A DNA stretch of 64,000 nucleotides from Salegentibacter sediminis (GCF_002078605.1 NZ_MSJR01000004.1:124001-188000), one strand, 5' to 3'; shown: positions 51,639-61,946, counted from the stretch's first letter. Notes: generated by a model not told the origin, from the sequence alone. Translations and numbers: made by a program.

Positions 51639-54600
51639 GTGGTTGCGCTGGTTTTATTTTTTATTCTACTTCTTATAATTTTCTCTATTCCGGCTGTTCA
51701 AACTTCGGTGGCCGGAAGGATAACCAAATCCCTAAAAGAAAACAACGATGTTGATATTTCGGTGGAAAGGGTAAGTTTAGGATATTTTGGTAAAGTTAAG
51801 CTCAATGGGATTTTTGTGGAAGATCACCATGCCGATACACTAATGCACGCCCGGCAGCTACGTACTTCAATATTAAGTCTTTCCAATATAATAGGCGGGA
51901 AGCCTTCTTTAGGATTTACGCAACTGGACGGTTTCAGGCTCAAAATGAAAAAATATCCTAATGAGGATAAGGACAATCTGGCCATCTTTCTCAATAAATT
52001 AAAAAAGGAACCCACCGGGGATTCAACGGTCTTCAAATTGAATGTGAGTACCGTGGAAGTACTAAATGGGCATTATAGCTTCAGAGATGAAAATCGAGAT
52101 AAGCCCGAAATAATCATTCTCGATAATTTAGCTATTCTAACGAAGGACTTTGAGATAGAGGGGAGTAAAATAAGCACTCAAATCACCAATATTCGAGGCA
52201 ACGAAAAACGGGGCCTCAGCATAAATCACCTGAGTACCGATTTTACTTATACTCCAACCAGAATGGTCCTGGATGAACTCTTGCTTCAAACCCCGCATTC
52301 TCTGATTAAAGCCGATTTAAAACTGGTTTATGCCCTAAGCGATTTTTCCGATTTCACCAATAAGGTACAGATAACCGGAGAATTTGAGGATACTAGTGTT
52401 TCAAGTTCAGATTTAAAAGCATTTTACGATGATTTTGGAAAGAATCAGCTATTGGTTTTTGACACTAAATTTAGTGGGACACTCAATGATTTTACGCTGG
52501 AGGAACTTGATTTAAACGGAATGGACCGCAGCCGCGTGGATGGCCGGGTGAGCGTTGAAGGTGCCTTTTCCCCTGCGGGAGAAAATTTGAGAATCAATGG
52601 TAAATTTAAGGAATTCACCTCCAACTATTACGATCTAATAAATTTATTACCTGGGGATCTTCGTGGAAAATTACCCGAAAACATTAGGGATTTTGGAAAT
52701 ATCAGGATAGTGGGGGATGCGCTGCTTACCAAAAACTCCCTGGATGCCGATATCGACCTCAGTACCCAGCTTGGCGATGCCGAAGCCTTTTTTACCCTTA
52801 ATAACTTCAGCAGCGTAAAACTTGCAGAATACAAAGGAAACCTGGTTTTGAAGGAGTTCAATTTAGGAAGATTGTTCAACAATAAAAATCTGGGAAAAAC
52901 CAGTTTCAACTTAAATGTAGATGGCACAGGCTTCGATCAGGAAAGTCTAAGCGCTCGCCTGGAGGGACAGATATCCCAGCTGGAATTCAATAATTACAGC
53001 TACTCGAATATCAGGGTGATTGGGGATATGCGCCAGCCTGTATTTAATGGTTTGCTTATGGCTAACGACCCCAATTTAAGAATGGAATTTAATGGTCTGG
53101 CCGACCTTTCTGAAGAAATAAATGTGTATGACTTCGAGGCTGCAGTGAGTTATGCGAACCTGAATAAGCTCAACCTGGTAACAAGGGATAGTATCTCGGT
53201 TTTTAAAGGGGATGTGATTATGAATATGAAAGGCACCACGGTAGATAATGCCTTTGGGGAAATTCTTTTGCTTAATACCTCATATAGAAATCAAAATGAT
53301 CTTTATTATTTTGATGATTTTAGCATAGTCTCCAGTTTCGAAGGCCAGGTAAGGACCTTAGAGATCAATTCCCCCGATGTGATTAGCGGGAAGGTCCAGG
53401 GTGTTTTCCAGGTTGCTGAAATCGTTGACTTGTTTAAAAATTCCCTTGGGAGCATTTACACGAATTATGAGCCCGAAACCATTACGAGTAACCAGTTTAT
53501 GGAATTCGATTTTGATATTTATAACAAGATTGTAGAGGTTTTTTACCCAGAAATAACTTTAGCGCCAAATACTTTTATTCGAGGCCGGGTGGAATCAGAC
53601 GAATCTGAATTCAAGATCACCTTCAAGTCCCCCAGAATAGATCTCTTCGGAAATATGTTTGAAAACGTAAATCTGCAGGTTGATAATACCAACCCGATTT
53701 ATAATACCTTTTTTGAGTCAGATAGCGTTTCTACTCAAGTCTATAACTTTTCAGAATTTAGCTTTATTAATGTAACACAAAGGGATACGCTTTTTATCCG
53801 CTCAGAATTCCAGGGAGGAAAGAAAAATGACGATGTATTTAATATAAATCTTTTCCATACCATAAATGAGGAAAATAAATCGGTGGTGGGAATTCAGCGG
53901 TCAGATATCCGTTTCAGGGAAAATATTTGGTATATCAATGAAGATCGTAATAAAAGTAACAAAATAGTCTTTGATAATAATTTTCAGGATATCACGATAG
54001 ATTCCCTGGTGATGAGCCATCAAAATGAAGAAATTAGGCTGAATGGGGTACTGCGGGACAGCACCTATAAAAATTTCAGCATGGAATTTGACGAGGTTGA
54101 TATCGGCAAAATCACACCACAAATCGATAGCCTTCGCCTGGCAGGAGTTCTTAACGGAAAACTTGATCTTTTACAGGAAGATGGAGCATATTACCCCAAT
54201 ACTTCCTTAAGGATAGACTCTCTGGACATTAATGATAATCTCCTTGGGAATCTGGTTATCGATGTGGAAGGAAATGAAGATCTTTCCAATTACAATATTA
54301 ATGCGAGCTTACGGAAGAAGGAATTTGAATCCCTCTCGGCCCTGGGAAATATTGATGTGAGCGGTAATGAACCTTCTATAGACCTGGCAATAGAACTGGA
54401 CCGCTTAAATTTGGCTGCATTTAGCCCTTTGGGAGGGGAGGTAATTAGTAATATAAGGGGATTTGCTTCCGGGAATGCAGGAGTCTCCGGAAATTACAAA
54501 AACCCGGAGTTCTCGGGGCAACTCAAGCTTCAGGAAGCCGGCCTCGGAATTCCTTATCTTAACGTAGACCTGGATTTTATGGAAGCCGCAACCGTGAGCC

Positions 54601-56045
54601 TTTCTGAACAACAATTTAATTTTGATGAAATTGAGATAAGAGATACTAAATATGGTACCCGGGGAATTCTTGATGGCTATATAAGGCATCGCAATTTCAG
54701 AGAATGGATGCTTAATTTGGATGTTACTACCGACAGGCTTTTGGTACTCGATACCGAGGCCAGCGAAGATGCCCTGTATTATGGGACTGCTTTTATTAGT
54801 GGAGATGCCAGGATTGCAGGTCCTACCGATGAGCTTGTGATAGAGGTAAATGCTACTACCGAAAGAGGAACGGTTTTTAAAATTCCTTTGAATGAAACCG
54901 AATCGGCAGGAGATAATTCTTATATCTATTTCCTTAGCCCAGAAGAAAAGGCAGCGCGCCAGGCAGGTGAGGAAATCGTAACCCGGGAGGTAAAAGGAAT
55001 TGAAATGATTTTTGATCTGGACGTAACCAATGATGCCGAAGTTGAAGTAGTGGTAGATCAAACCAGTGGAAGTACACTTCGGGGGCGTGGTGCCGGAAAC
55101 CTTTTACTGGAAATCAATACCAACGGGAAATTTAATATGTGGGGGGATTTTGTAGCCTACGAAGGGGTTTATAACTTTAAATATGCCGGGTTGGTTCAAA
55201 AGGTTTTTAAAGTCGAATCTGGCGGAAGTATTAACTGGGATGGCAATCCCGCTCGCGCACAGCTTGATGTTCGCGCCATCTACGAACTCAATGCCAACCC
55301 TGCCGTTTTGCTTGAAAACCCCAGTATAAACAGAAAAATCCCGGTTGAAGTAATTATAGATCTTCAGGGAGAGATCATCCAACCCGATATTACTTTTGAA
55401 ATTGATTTCCCTAATGCCAGCTCGGTGGTGCGTTCAGAATTGGAATACCGAATGGATGATAGGGCTAGCCGTGAATTACAGGCCCTTTTCCTGGTCACCC
55501 AGGGATCTTTTTATAGTGAATTTGGGTTACGCCAAAATGCTATTACGGGAACCCTTGCCGAGAGAGCATCAAGTATAGTCAATGATATTTTTGCTGATGA
55601 AGACGGTAAATTCCAGGTTGGGGTAAATTATGTTCAGGGAGACCGCACCCCAGACCAACAAACTGTAGACAGATTTGGTTTAACCCTTTCTACACAAATA
55701 AGCGACCGGGTAATAATTAATGGGCAGGTGGGGGTACCTATCGGAGGAGTTACAGAATCAATAATTGTGGGAGACCTTCAGATAGATTTTCTTCTGAATG
55801 AAGACGGTTCCTTGAGGGCCAAAGTTTTTAATCGCGAAAATAATATCCAGTTTATAGGTGAAGAAATTGGTTTCACTCAAGGGATTGGACTTTCCTATTC
55901 GGTAGATTTCGATACCTTCAAGGAATTGATACGGAAAATCCTGGATAAGGAAAATATAAAATCGAAAGAAGAGGAGAAACAGGAAAATTCGCCAAAATCA
56001 ATCGCGCCAGATTACATAAACTTCCCGGAGGAACGATTCAATTAA
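51639..56045 (+). CDS. tamB: TamB-family translocation/assembly module (AsmA-like lipid bridge)
   Basis: 1468 residues from the GTG at 51639: N-terminal signal anchor (1-28), long repeating beta-strand groove (AsmA/TamB type, about 40-1000) and the conserved C-terminal TamB/DUF490 domain (about 1020-1420, 'LRGRGAGNLLLEINTNGKF', 'MWGDFVAYEGVYNF', 'RELQALFLVTQG'). It spans the periplasm to carry phospholipids to the outer membrane or assist TamA. The GTG lacks the basic residues expected before the anchor. The frame stays open upstream to 51600 and reads K-R-I-K-K-F-W-K without an ATG, GTG or TTG, so the true start may be non-standard. Confidence 0.93.
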   Translation: MVALVLFFILLLIIFSIPAVQTSVAGRITKSLKENNDVDISVERVSLGYFGKVKLNGIFVEDHHADTLMHARQLRTSILSLSNIIGGKPSLGFTQLDGFRLKMKKYPNEDKDNLAIFLNKLKKEPTGDSTVFKLNVSTVEVLNGHYSFRDENRDKPEIIILDNLAILTKDFEIEGSKISTQITNIRGNEKRGLSINHLSTDFTYTPTRMVLDELLLQTPHSLIKADLKLVYALSDFSDFTNKVQITGEFEDTSVSSSDLKAFYDDFGKNQLLVFDTKFSGTLNDFTLEELDLNGMDRSRVDGRVSVEGAFSPAGENLRINGKFKEFTSNYYDLINLLPGDLRGKLPENIRDFGNIRIVGDALLTKNSLDADIDLSTQLGDAEAFFTLNNFSSVKLAEYKGNLVLKEFNLGRLFNNKNLGKTSFNLNVDGTGFDQESLSARLEGQISQLEFNNYSYSNIRVIGDMRQPVFNGLLMANDPNLRMEFNGLADLSEEINVYDFEAAVSYANLNKLNLVTRDSISVFKGDVIMNMKGTTVDNAFGEILLLNTSYRNQNDLYYFDDFSIVSSFEGQVRTLEINSPDVISGKVQGVFQVAEIVDLFKNSLGSIYTNYEPETITSNQFMEFDFDIYNKIVEVFYPEITLAPNTFIRGRVESDESEFKITFKSPRIDLFGNMFENVNLQVDNTNPIYNTFFESDSVSTQVYNFSEFSFINVTQRDTLFIRSEFQGGKKNDDVFNINLFHTINEENKSVVGIQRSDIRFRENIWYINEDRNKSNKIVFDNNFQDITIDSLVMSHQNEEIRLNGVLRDSTYKNFSMEFDEVDIGKITPQIDSLRLAGVLNGKLDLLQEDGAYYPNTSLRIDSLDINDNLLGNLVIDVEGNEDLSNYNINASLRKKEFESLSALGNIDVSGNEPSIDLAIELDRLNLAAFSPLGGEVISNIRGFASGNAGVSGNYKNPEFSGQLKLQEAGLGIPYLNVDLDFMEAATVSLSEQQFNFDEIEIRDTKYGTRGILDGYIRHRNFREWMLNLDVTTDRLLVLDTEASEDALYYGTAFISGDARIAGPTDELVIEVNATTERGTVFKIPLNETESAGDNSYIYFLSPEEKAARQAGEEIVTREVKGIEMIFDLDVTNDAEVEVVVDQTSGSTLRGRGAGNLLLEINTNGKFNMWGDFVAYEGVYNFKYAGLVQKVFKVESGGSINWDGNPARAQLDVRAIYELNANPAVLLENPSINRKIPVEVIIDLQGEIIQPDITFEIDFPNASSVVRSELEYRMDDRASRELQALFLVTQGSFYSEFGLRQNAITGTLAERASSIVNDIFADEDGKFQVGVNYVQGDRTPDQQTVDRFGLTLSTQISDRVIINGQVGVPIGGVTESIIVGDLQIDFLLNEDGSLRAKVFNRENNIQFIGEEIGFTQGIGLSYSVDFDTFKELIRKILDKENIKSKEEEKQENSPKSIAPDYINFPEERFN

Positions 56046-56166
56046 TTTAGGGAGTAAAACCTCTGGGGTGATTTAAACTCAATATTATTTTAAAATTAAA
56101 ATTTAGTGGGGGCGATGCTATTTAAGGCTTTGTTTGTAGATTTATAATGTTAAATACGAGAAAAAT

Positions 56167-57153
56167 ATGTCACCAAGGATAAAAAGAATAGGATTAATGA
56201 CCTCCGGGGGAGATTCCCCTGGAATGAATGCTGCAATACGAGCCGTAACCAGGGCTTGCGCCTATTATCACGTGGAATGCTTTGGTTTTAAAAGAGGATT
56301 CCAGGGAATGATTGAGAATGATTACATGGAGCTTAATGCCCGTAGTGTGCGCAATATCATTCAACTTGGAGGTACTATCCTGCAATCTGCGCGTTCTAAA
56401 GAATTTTTAACAGAAGAAGGCCGGGTAAAAGCAGCAGCTAATATTAAGAAACTTGGCATAGACGCTATGATTCTTATCGGTGGGGATGGTACTTTTAAAG
56501 GCGGCCAGGTACTCTTTAAAGAACACGGCATCCCGGTACTGGGAGTTCCCGGTACAATTGATAACGATATTTTTGGAACCCAGTATACTATTGGTTACGA
56601 TACGGCTTTGAATACTGTGGTGGAGGCAATAGACAAGATTAGAGATACCGCAAGCTCTCATAATAGGTTATTCTTTGTGGAAGTTATGGGGCGGGATGCC
56701 GGTTTTATAGCGCTAAATAGTGGAATTGGTGCCGGTGCAGAAGAAATCCTTATCCCCGAAGAGAATTTAGGCCTCGATAGATTATTAAATTCCCTCGAAA
56801 GAAGCAGGCGCTCAGGTAAGACCTCCAGTATTGTGGTAGTTTCAGAAGGGGATAAAATAGGAAAAAATGTATTTGAATTGGCAGATTATGTTAAGGAAAA
56901 TCTACCCTATTATGATGCTAAAGTAACCGTATTAGGCCACATACAACGTGGAGGTAGCCCCACCTGTTTTGACAGGGTTTTGGCCAGCCGCATGTGTGTA
57001 AAAGCGGTAGAATTACTTCTGGATGGGCAGCATAATGTAATGGTGGGAATGATGAATAATCAGATTGAAGCCTGCGATCTGGATAAGGCTTTAAAAGATA
57101 AACCAACGATCAATAAAGAGTTATTAAGAATTTCAGATATCCTTTCCACTTAA
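56167..57153 (+). CDS. pfkA: ATP-dependent 6-phosphofructokinase
   Basis: Commits fructose-6-phosphate to glycolysis. 328 residues, standard bacterial PfkA. Seen: 'TSGGDSPGMNAAIRA', ATP loop 'GGDGT' (105-109; Gly, not Asp, at 108 indicates ATP rather than pyrophosphate), catalytic D132 ('PGTIDNDI'), 'EVMGRDAGFIAL' and 'LGHIQRGGSPTCFDR'. Followed after 1 bp by methylglyoxal synthase, so glycolytic entry and the overflow bypass are expressed together. Confidence 0.98.
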   Translation: MSPRIKRIGLMTSGGDSPGMNAAIRAVTRACAYYHVECFGFKRGFQGMIENDYMELNARSVRNIIQLGGTILQSARSKEFLTEEGRVKAAANIKKLGIDAMILIGGDGTFKGGQVLFKEHGIPVLGVPGTIDNDIFGTQYTIGYDTALNTVVEAIDKIRDTASSHNRLFFVEVMGRDAGFIALNSGIGAGAEEILIPEENLGLDRLLNSLERSRRSGKTSSIVVVSEGDKIGKNVFELADYVKENLPYYDAKVTVLGHIQRGGSPTCFDRVLASRMCVKAVELLLDGQHNVMVGMMNNQIEACDLDKALKDKPTINKELLRISDILST

Positions 57154-57154
57154 A

Positions 57155-57523
57155 ATGATGAAAACAATAGCAATAATTGCCCATAACGGGAAGAAAGCCG
57201 AAATGGTTCAGTTTTTAAATGAAAACAGGGAAATTCTGCAATCCAAAGCCATCCACCTTATCGCCACGGGAACAACGGGTGCAAAAACCGAAACCGCAGG
57301 CTTTGAAGTAGAAAAATTACTTTCCGGTCCTATTGGCGGGGATGCACAAATCGCTGCCAAAGTTGCAGAGGGTCAGATCCAAATGGTTATTTTCTTTCGG
57401 GATCCAATGGACAAACATCCGCATGAACCAGATATTTTTATGCTAATGCGTATTTGTGATGTACACAATATTCCACTGGCAACAAATCCTGCTACAGCTA
57501 AACTGCTTATTCAGGGGATTTAA
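57155..57523 (+). CDS. mgsA: methylglyoxal synthase
   Basis: Converts dihydroxyacetone phosphate to methylglyoxal and phosphate. 122 residues, shorter than E. coli MgsA (152) at both ends but with all active-site residues: H10 ('AHNGKK'), D63 ('GGDAQIA'), H90 and D93 ('HPHEPDIF'). 'ATGTTG' is the phosphate loop. A second Met at codon 2 is an equal start. Operon with pfkA. RidA faces it from 18 bp away. Confidence 0.95.
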   Translation: MMKTIAIIAHNGKKAEMVQFLNENREILQSKAIHLIATGTTGAKTETAGFEVEKLLSGPIGGDAQIAAKVAEGQIQMVIFFRDPMDKHPHEPDIFMLMRICDVHNIPLATNPATAKLLIQGI

Positions 57524-57541
57524 TTAGGCTTTTGTAAAGGC

Positions 57542-57925
57542 TTAAGCTTTTACTGCGATAGCACTTATCTCCACATTTACAAATTTAGGCAGGTTTGCCA
57601 CTTCTACGGTTTCCCTGGCAGGTGCGGTCTCTGCATCAAAATATTGAGCGTAAACTTCATTTATCTTGGAGAAATTATTCATATCACTTATGAAGATAGA
57701 GGTTTTAATTACGTTTTCGAAATTTAAACCTGCTTCCTCAAGAATGGCTTTAAGGTTTTCCATTACAAGGCTGGTCTCCTTTTTAAGGTCTGATGTTTCC
57801 AGCTCCCCGGTTGTAGGATTAATAGCAATCTGCCCTGAAATAAAAAGCATATTTCCGCTCATTACCGCCTGATTATAGGGGCCAATAGGAGCCGGTGCAT
57901 TTTTGGTTTTGATAATCTTTTTCAT
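57542..57925 (-). CDS. ridA: RidA family enamine/imine deaminase
   Basis: 127 residues; trimer that hydrolyses 2-aminoacrylate and other reactive enamines. 'APAPIGPYNQA', 'FISGQIAINP', the substrate-binding R104 ('APARETVEVA') and E119 ('VEISAIAVK') mark the active RidA subfamily. Lies 12 bp downstream of the LptD-like gene and is probably translated from the same transcript. Confidence 0.96.
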   Translation of the reverse strand: MKKIIKTKNAPAPIGPYNQAVMSGNMLFISGQIAINPTTGELETSDLKKETSLVMENLKAILEEAGLNFENVIKTSIFISDMNNFSKINEVYAQYFDAETAPARETVEVANLPKFVNVEISAIAVKA

Positions 57926-57937
57926 ACTGTTCTGGTT

Positions 57938-60652
57938 TTATAATTGACGGTCTGGTTCCCGTCGTTTATCATATTTAATATCGCTTAAGATTGATGATTT
58001 AATTCCTATAAAAAAGTACCACGAGCTACGTTCGCTAAAAGGCACCCAGTTAAAAGTCATTCTCCAACTATCGAGGTCTCGTTGAAAGCGCAATTGCGTA
58101 TAGGTGAAACCTTGTTCTTTTAAATCGTAGCCTGAAGAACCACCAACTCTCCATTTTGGTGAAATTTCCACATCTCCCGAAAACATGAGGGAATGTGAAG
58201 TGATCTCATTTTGTCGGGCCCTATTATTATAGGTCATCGTATAGGATAAGCGTAGATCCCACGGAATCTTATAATTGTACCATCTATCGTCACGTTCGTC
58301 GCGGCTCTCGTCTTCAAAATCATCTTCATCATAGAATCGCCCGTCCATGTCGGTGCCCTTTCCAAAGAGATCATCACGGCGGCCACCATTTCTGTAAGTT
58401 TCATTTTCCAGCTCATCATCTTCTTCAGCACCACCCTCAAAATCCTCATTGGAAAAAGAATACCCAAAACTTATATTGGCATTGGTAAACCGGAAAAGAC
58501 TACCTCCATTTTCAATATTAAGCTTATCGATCCTTCGGTTGTTGTTGTCCAGGGCATAGAGATCAATATTCCCGGCTACATTTATATCCAGTTTATCCTG
58601 AATTATGGGGATACCTCCCCGGAAAGAAATAGGGGATAGGCGCAGGGAATCTCCCGCCAGATTATAAGAAGTATTCAAAGAAAAGTTGTTAAGCAGGGTA
58701 ATCTTTTTGGGCTCGGTTGCTGTGCTGTCTTTATCGCGAACCTTGGCTTCCAGGGTATTGCTTAGACTTAAACCAATCGAGCTTGAAAACCTTCTTCCCG
58801 GTGGGCCATAGAGGGTTCCCTGGAATCGGGAATAGTCAACCATATTGGTTTCCAAAGGATTTGCTGGATTAATACGCTCATAACTATCATAATACTGATC
58901 GAAGGCAGGATTAATATTATAACTTATATTAGGGCGCATAACGTGGCGTATAGCCTGTATCTTCTTGTCTTTTCCGAAGTTTTTTAAACCGTAAATTGTA
59001 GTTCCTATATTGGTGCTGAAATTATAAGTTCGGTAGGAATCAAATTTGTTAATAGTATCGATAACTTCTATATTGGCCGCCTCATCCCAGGAGCGTTCAA
59101 AGGTTTTAAAAACCCAGTTTTCTTCGTAATTGGCATTTACACTTGCACTCAAATACTTGAACACCTTGAAGTTGGTGGAAACCGGAATGGTATGTTTGGC
59201 ACCAAAATTCATTCCCTCAAACATTTCTGGCTTAAAAAAGAGGGAATCGGTAGTCTGGATCTGGTTTTCTCCCCTGAAATTATACTGTAAATTGATGTTT
59301 TCGAAAAAGCCCTTTTTAGCTCCCGTCTTTGGAGCGAAGGGATAGATTCTGGACATGCTCAACTGGGCGGTTGGCAAACTCATATTAATAGTTTGCGTAT
59401 TGGTATTCTGGGAATGCCTTGCAGCAAGGCTTAAATTAACCTGGGGCTCTCCTTCAAAAGTCTTACTGTAAGACACCGAAGAGCTCAAGGTATTGTTTAA
59501 GAAATTACCTGTATTTCCTTGATTTACCGATTCTTTGTAATAGGTACTACTCCCAAGGTTAACCGATGCAGAAAATCGTGAATTGGGATTTGCCTTGGCA
59601 TCCTGATTGTGCGTCCACTGTATATTATATTGGGTCCTTTCGGCATAATCGGGAAAACCACGTTCACTATCCAACTGGTTCTCATATCTTAATCTGAAAT
59701 TACCCCGGTATTTATATCGTTTTGCATAATTGGATTCTGTACTTAGCTCATAACTACCGTTGGTATAATAGGCTCCCAGCACCATAAGGTCTACATAATC
59801 GCTAATCGCAAAATAATACCCTCCATTTTGCAGAAAATATCCTCTCCGGCTATCGCCAAAACTAGGTAGTATAAAACCCGAGGTTTCCTCATCGGTCATG
59901 GGGAAATACCCAAAAGGTAAGCCTAAAGGCGTAGGGACATCGGCGATGTACATATTTACAAGGCCTGAAACAATTTTTTTATCCGGGACGAATTTGATTC
60001 GCCGGGCATAGAAAAAATAATCGGGGTTTTCTACATCTTCAGAAGTAGTAAAGCGTACATTCTGCATAAAATAAACCGAATCATTTTCACGCTTGGTAAC
60101 TTCCCCCAGAACATTAAAGGAAGCTTGCTGAGTCTTTGAATTATACACGAGGGCCCTTTCTGTATCAAAATTAAAACGAATTGAATCGGGTTCTACCGTT
60201 TGGTTGGCCTGTGTGAACACCGGTTTTTGTGAATATGCTCCGGTAGAGTCGGGGATACCATAGGCATAAACTTCATTCTTATTATTATCGATAACAATTA
60301 GCCCGGCTTTTATAATCATGTCTTCATAAGTGATCTCGGCTTCATTATAAAGATACATTCTGTTTTCTTTCTGGCTAATCCGCATATAATCTTTGGCGGT
60401 ATAGGTAACCACATCGGTGATAAGTTGATTTCCCTGTGGCTTAATGGTATCCTGAACAATAGCGTCTCCAATAATGGTATCCAGCGATTTTATACTTTGA
60501 GCAAGAGGAAGCGAATCTCCAACCGAGACCAGGGTATCGCGCCGGGCTTCAATCTCAATTCCGTCTTTTTTCCCAATTTCCTGGGCGGTAATAATCCCCT
60601 GAAACAGAAAAAAAATAGAGAAAAAAAGTATATTAAGTTTAGTTGGTTGCAA
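57938..60652 (-). CDS. lptD: LptD-like outer-membrane LPS assembly protein
   Basis: 904 residues from a TTG start (no ATG precedes the signal peptide, which ends 'GIITAQ'). Residues about 80-240 form the OstA/LptD beta-jellyroll ('YTAKDYMRISQKENRMYLYNE'-type strands, 'KAGLIVIDNNKNEVYAYG'). The rest is a large barrel with 'PLGLPFGYFPM' and 'TSGFILPSFGDSRRGYFLQNGGYY', diagnostic LptD segments. A striking acidic insert (about 725-785, mostly Asp, Glu, Arg and Gly) sits in one loop. Inserts LPS/LOS in the outer leaflet with LptE. Confidence 0.92.
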   Translation of the reverse strand: MQPTKLNILFFSIFFLFQGIITAQEIGKKDGIEIEARRDTLVSVGDSLPLAQSIKSLDTIIGDAIVQDTIKPQGNQLITDVVTYTAKDYMRISQKENRMYLYNEAEITYEDMIIKAGLIVIDNNKNEVYAYGIPDSTGAYSQKPVFTQANQTVEPDSIRFNFDTERALVYNSKTQQASFNVLGEVTKRENDSVYFMQNVRFTTSEDVENPDYFFYARRIKFVPDKKIVSGLVNMYIADVPTPLGLPFGYFPMTDEETSGFILPSFGDSRRGYFLQNGGYYFAISDYVDLMVLGAYYTNGSYELSTESNYAKRYKYRGNFRLRYENQLDSERGFPDYAERTQYNIQWTHNQDAKANPNSRFSASVNLGSSTYYKESVNQGNTGNFLNNTLSSSVSYSKTFEGEPQVNLSLAARHSQNTNTQTINMSLPTAQLSMSRIYPFAPKTGAKKGFFENINLQYNFRGENQIQTTDSLFFKPEMFEGMNFGAKHTIPVSTNFKVFKYLSASVNANYEENWVFKTFERSWDEAANIEVIDTINKFDSYRTYNFSTNIGTTIYGLKNFGKDKKIQAIRHVMRPNISYNINPAFDQYYDSYERINPANPLETNMVDYSRFQGTLYGPPGRRFSSSIGLSLSNTLEAKVRDKDSTATEPKKITLLNNFSLNTSYNLAGDSLRLSPISFRGGIPIIQDKLDINVAGNIDLYALDNNNRRIDKLNIENGGSLFRFTNANISFGYSFSNEDFEGGAEEDDELENETYRNGGRRDDLFGKGTDMDGRFYDEDDFEDESRDERDDRWYNYKIPWDLRLSYTMTYNNRARQNEITSHSLMFSGDVEISPKWRVGGSSGYDLKEQGFTYTQLRFQRDLDSWRMTFNWVPFSERSSWYFFIGIKSSILSDIKYDKRREPDRQL

Positions 60653-60789
60653 TGCTTTAAGTGCTATTTTTGTAAGGAATGGCTCGCTTTTTGCGAATTC
60701 AAAATTACATATATTTTTTCAGCTTGGATTTGAGATTTAAGGAAAAATAGTAATTAAAATATTCACCCCAAACTTTGCGTTACGTATTT

Positions 60790-61893
60790 ATGAGAACGAA
60801 CCTACTTAAACTTTTCGTATTAATTTTTCTTCTGCCAGCAACTTACCTGTATGCTTCTGAAACTGAAAAGCCGCCACGAGATCGTTTTGTAGTTGTATTG
60901 GATGCCGGTCACGGCGGAAAAGATCCCGGGAACAGAGGTAATGGTTTCAAAGAAAAGGAAATTGCTTTAAATATTGTTTTGCAAGTGGGGAAAGCCCTGG
61001 AAAAAAGAGGAGATATAGAGGTTATCTACACCCGAAAGAGCGACGTCTTTATCGAGCTTAACCAACGCGCTAAAATAGCCAACGATGCTAATGCCGATCT
61101 TTTTGTGTCGGTACATTTAAACGCCCATAACTCACAGGCCTACGGCACCGAAACCTTTGTGCTGGGACTTCATAAAACCCAGGAAAACTTTGAGGTAGCC
61201 AAAAAAGAGAACTCTGTGATCTTTCTCGAGGAGGATTATGAAATCACCTACGATGGTTTTGATCCCAATTCCCCTGAGTCTTATATAGGGATGGCACTTA
61301 TGCAGGAGGAATATCTTAACCAGAGTATACTTCTAGCCGATTTTATTCAGAAAAATTTTACTCATAAATTAAAACGTAAAAATCGAGGCGTAAAACAGGC
61401 TGGTTTTCTTGTGTTGAGGAATGCAGTTATGCCCAGCGTTTTAATCGAAACAGGCTTTTTAACCAATAATCATGAAGGTCCCTATTTGAACAGTAGAAAG
61501 GGGCAGGAAAACCTTTCGAATGCGATTGTTGATGCTATAATTAAATATGGGGAAAGCATTAATTTAAATACTCTTGAAAGTATTTCAGACCGGGAATTAG
61601 GGAATGCTGAATCTCCAGATTATTATGATGGTATTACTTTTAAAGTTCAGTTGGCAGCCGGCAGCACCAAACTCGACACCAAACCCTACAACTTCAAGGG
61701 GCTTAGGAATGTAACCCGTGCAAAAGAGGATAAGCTTTATAAATACTATTATGGAGATACCTCGAGTTATATGAGAATTCAGGAATTACATAGAGAGGCA
61801 AAAGAGAATGGATATCCTTCAAGTTTTATAGTCGCGTTTAAAGATGATAAAAAGATTACGGTTAATGAGGCGTTAAAATCTGAGGTTAAATAG
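60790..61893 (+). CDS. N-acetylmuramoyl-L-alanine amidase (Amidase_3)
   Basis: 367 residues from the ATG at 60790 (a TTG 15 bp upstream is in frame). Signal peptide ends 'YLYAS'. The zinc amidase domain (about 32-250) has H41 ('DAGHGGKDPG'), E55 ('KEKEIAL'), H109 ('SVHLNAH') and the catalytic Glu in 'VLIETGFLTN'. The C-terminal ~110 residues have a SPOR-like pattern ('FKVQLAAGSTKLDTKPYNF', 'YKYYYGDTSS') that would bind denuded septal glycan. Splits peptides from glycan strands during cell separation. Followed by the MCE gene. Confidence 0.93.
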   Translation: MRTNLLKLFVLIFLLPATYLYASETEKPPRDRFVVVLDAGHGGKDPGNRGNGFKEKEIALNIVLQVGKALEKRGDIEVIYTRKSDVFIELNQRAKIANDANADLFVSVHLNAHNSQAYGTETFVLGLHKTQENFEVAKKENSVIFLEEDYEITYDGFDPNSPESYIGMALMQEEYLNQSILLADFIQKNFTHKLKRKNRGVKQAGFLVLRNAVMPSVLIETGFLTNNHEGPYLNSRKGQENLSNAIVDAIIKYGESINLNTLESISDRELGNAESPDYYDGITFKVQLAAGSTKLDTKPYNFKGLRNVTRAKEDKLYKYYYGDTSSYMRIQELHREAKENGYPSSFIVAFKDDKKITVNEALKSEVK

Positions 61894-61915
61894 AGCGATC
61901 TTTCTATTTTATTTC

Positions 61916-61923
61916 TAAATTTG
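61916..61923 (+). promoter_or_regulatory. -7 element before the MCE gene
   Basis: TAAATTTG, a perfect TAnnTTTG, about 24 nt upstream of the TTG start at 61947; -33 box unclear. Confidence 0.35.
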
Positions 61924-61946
61924 TGCATATTCAAAAAAAATAGCTC

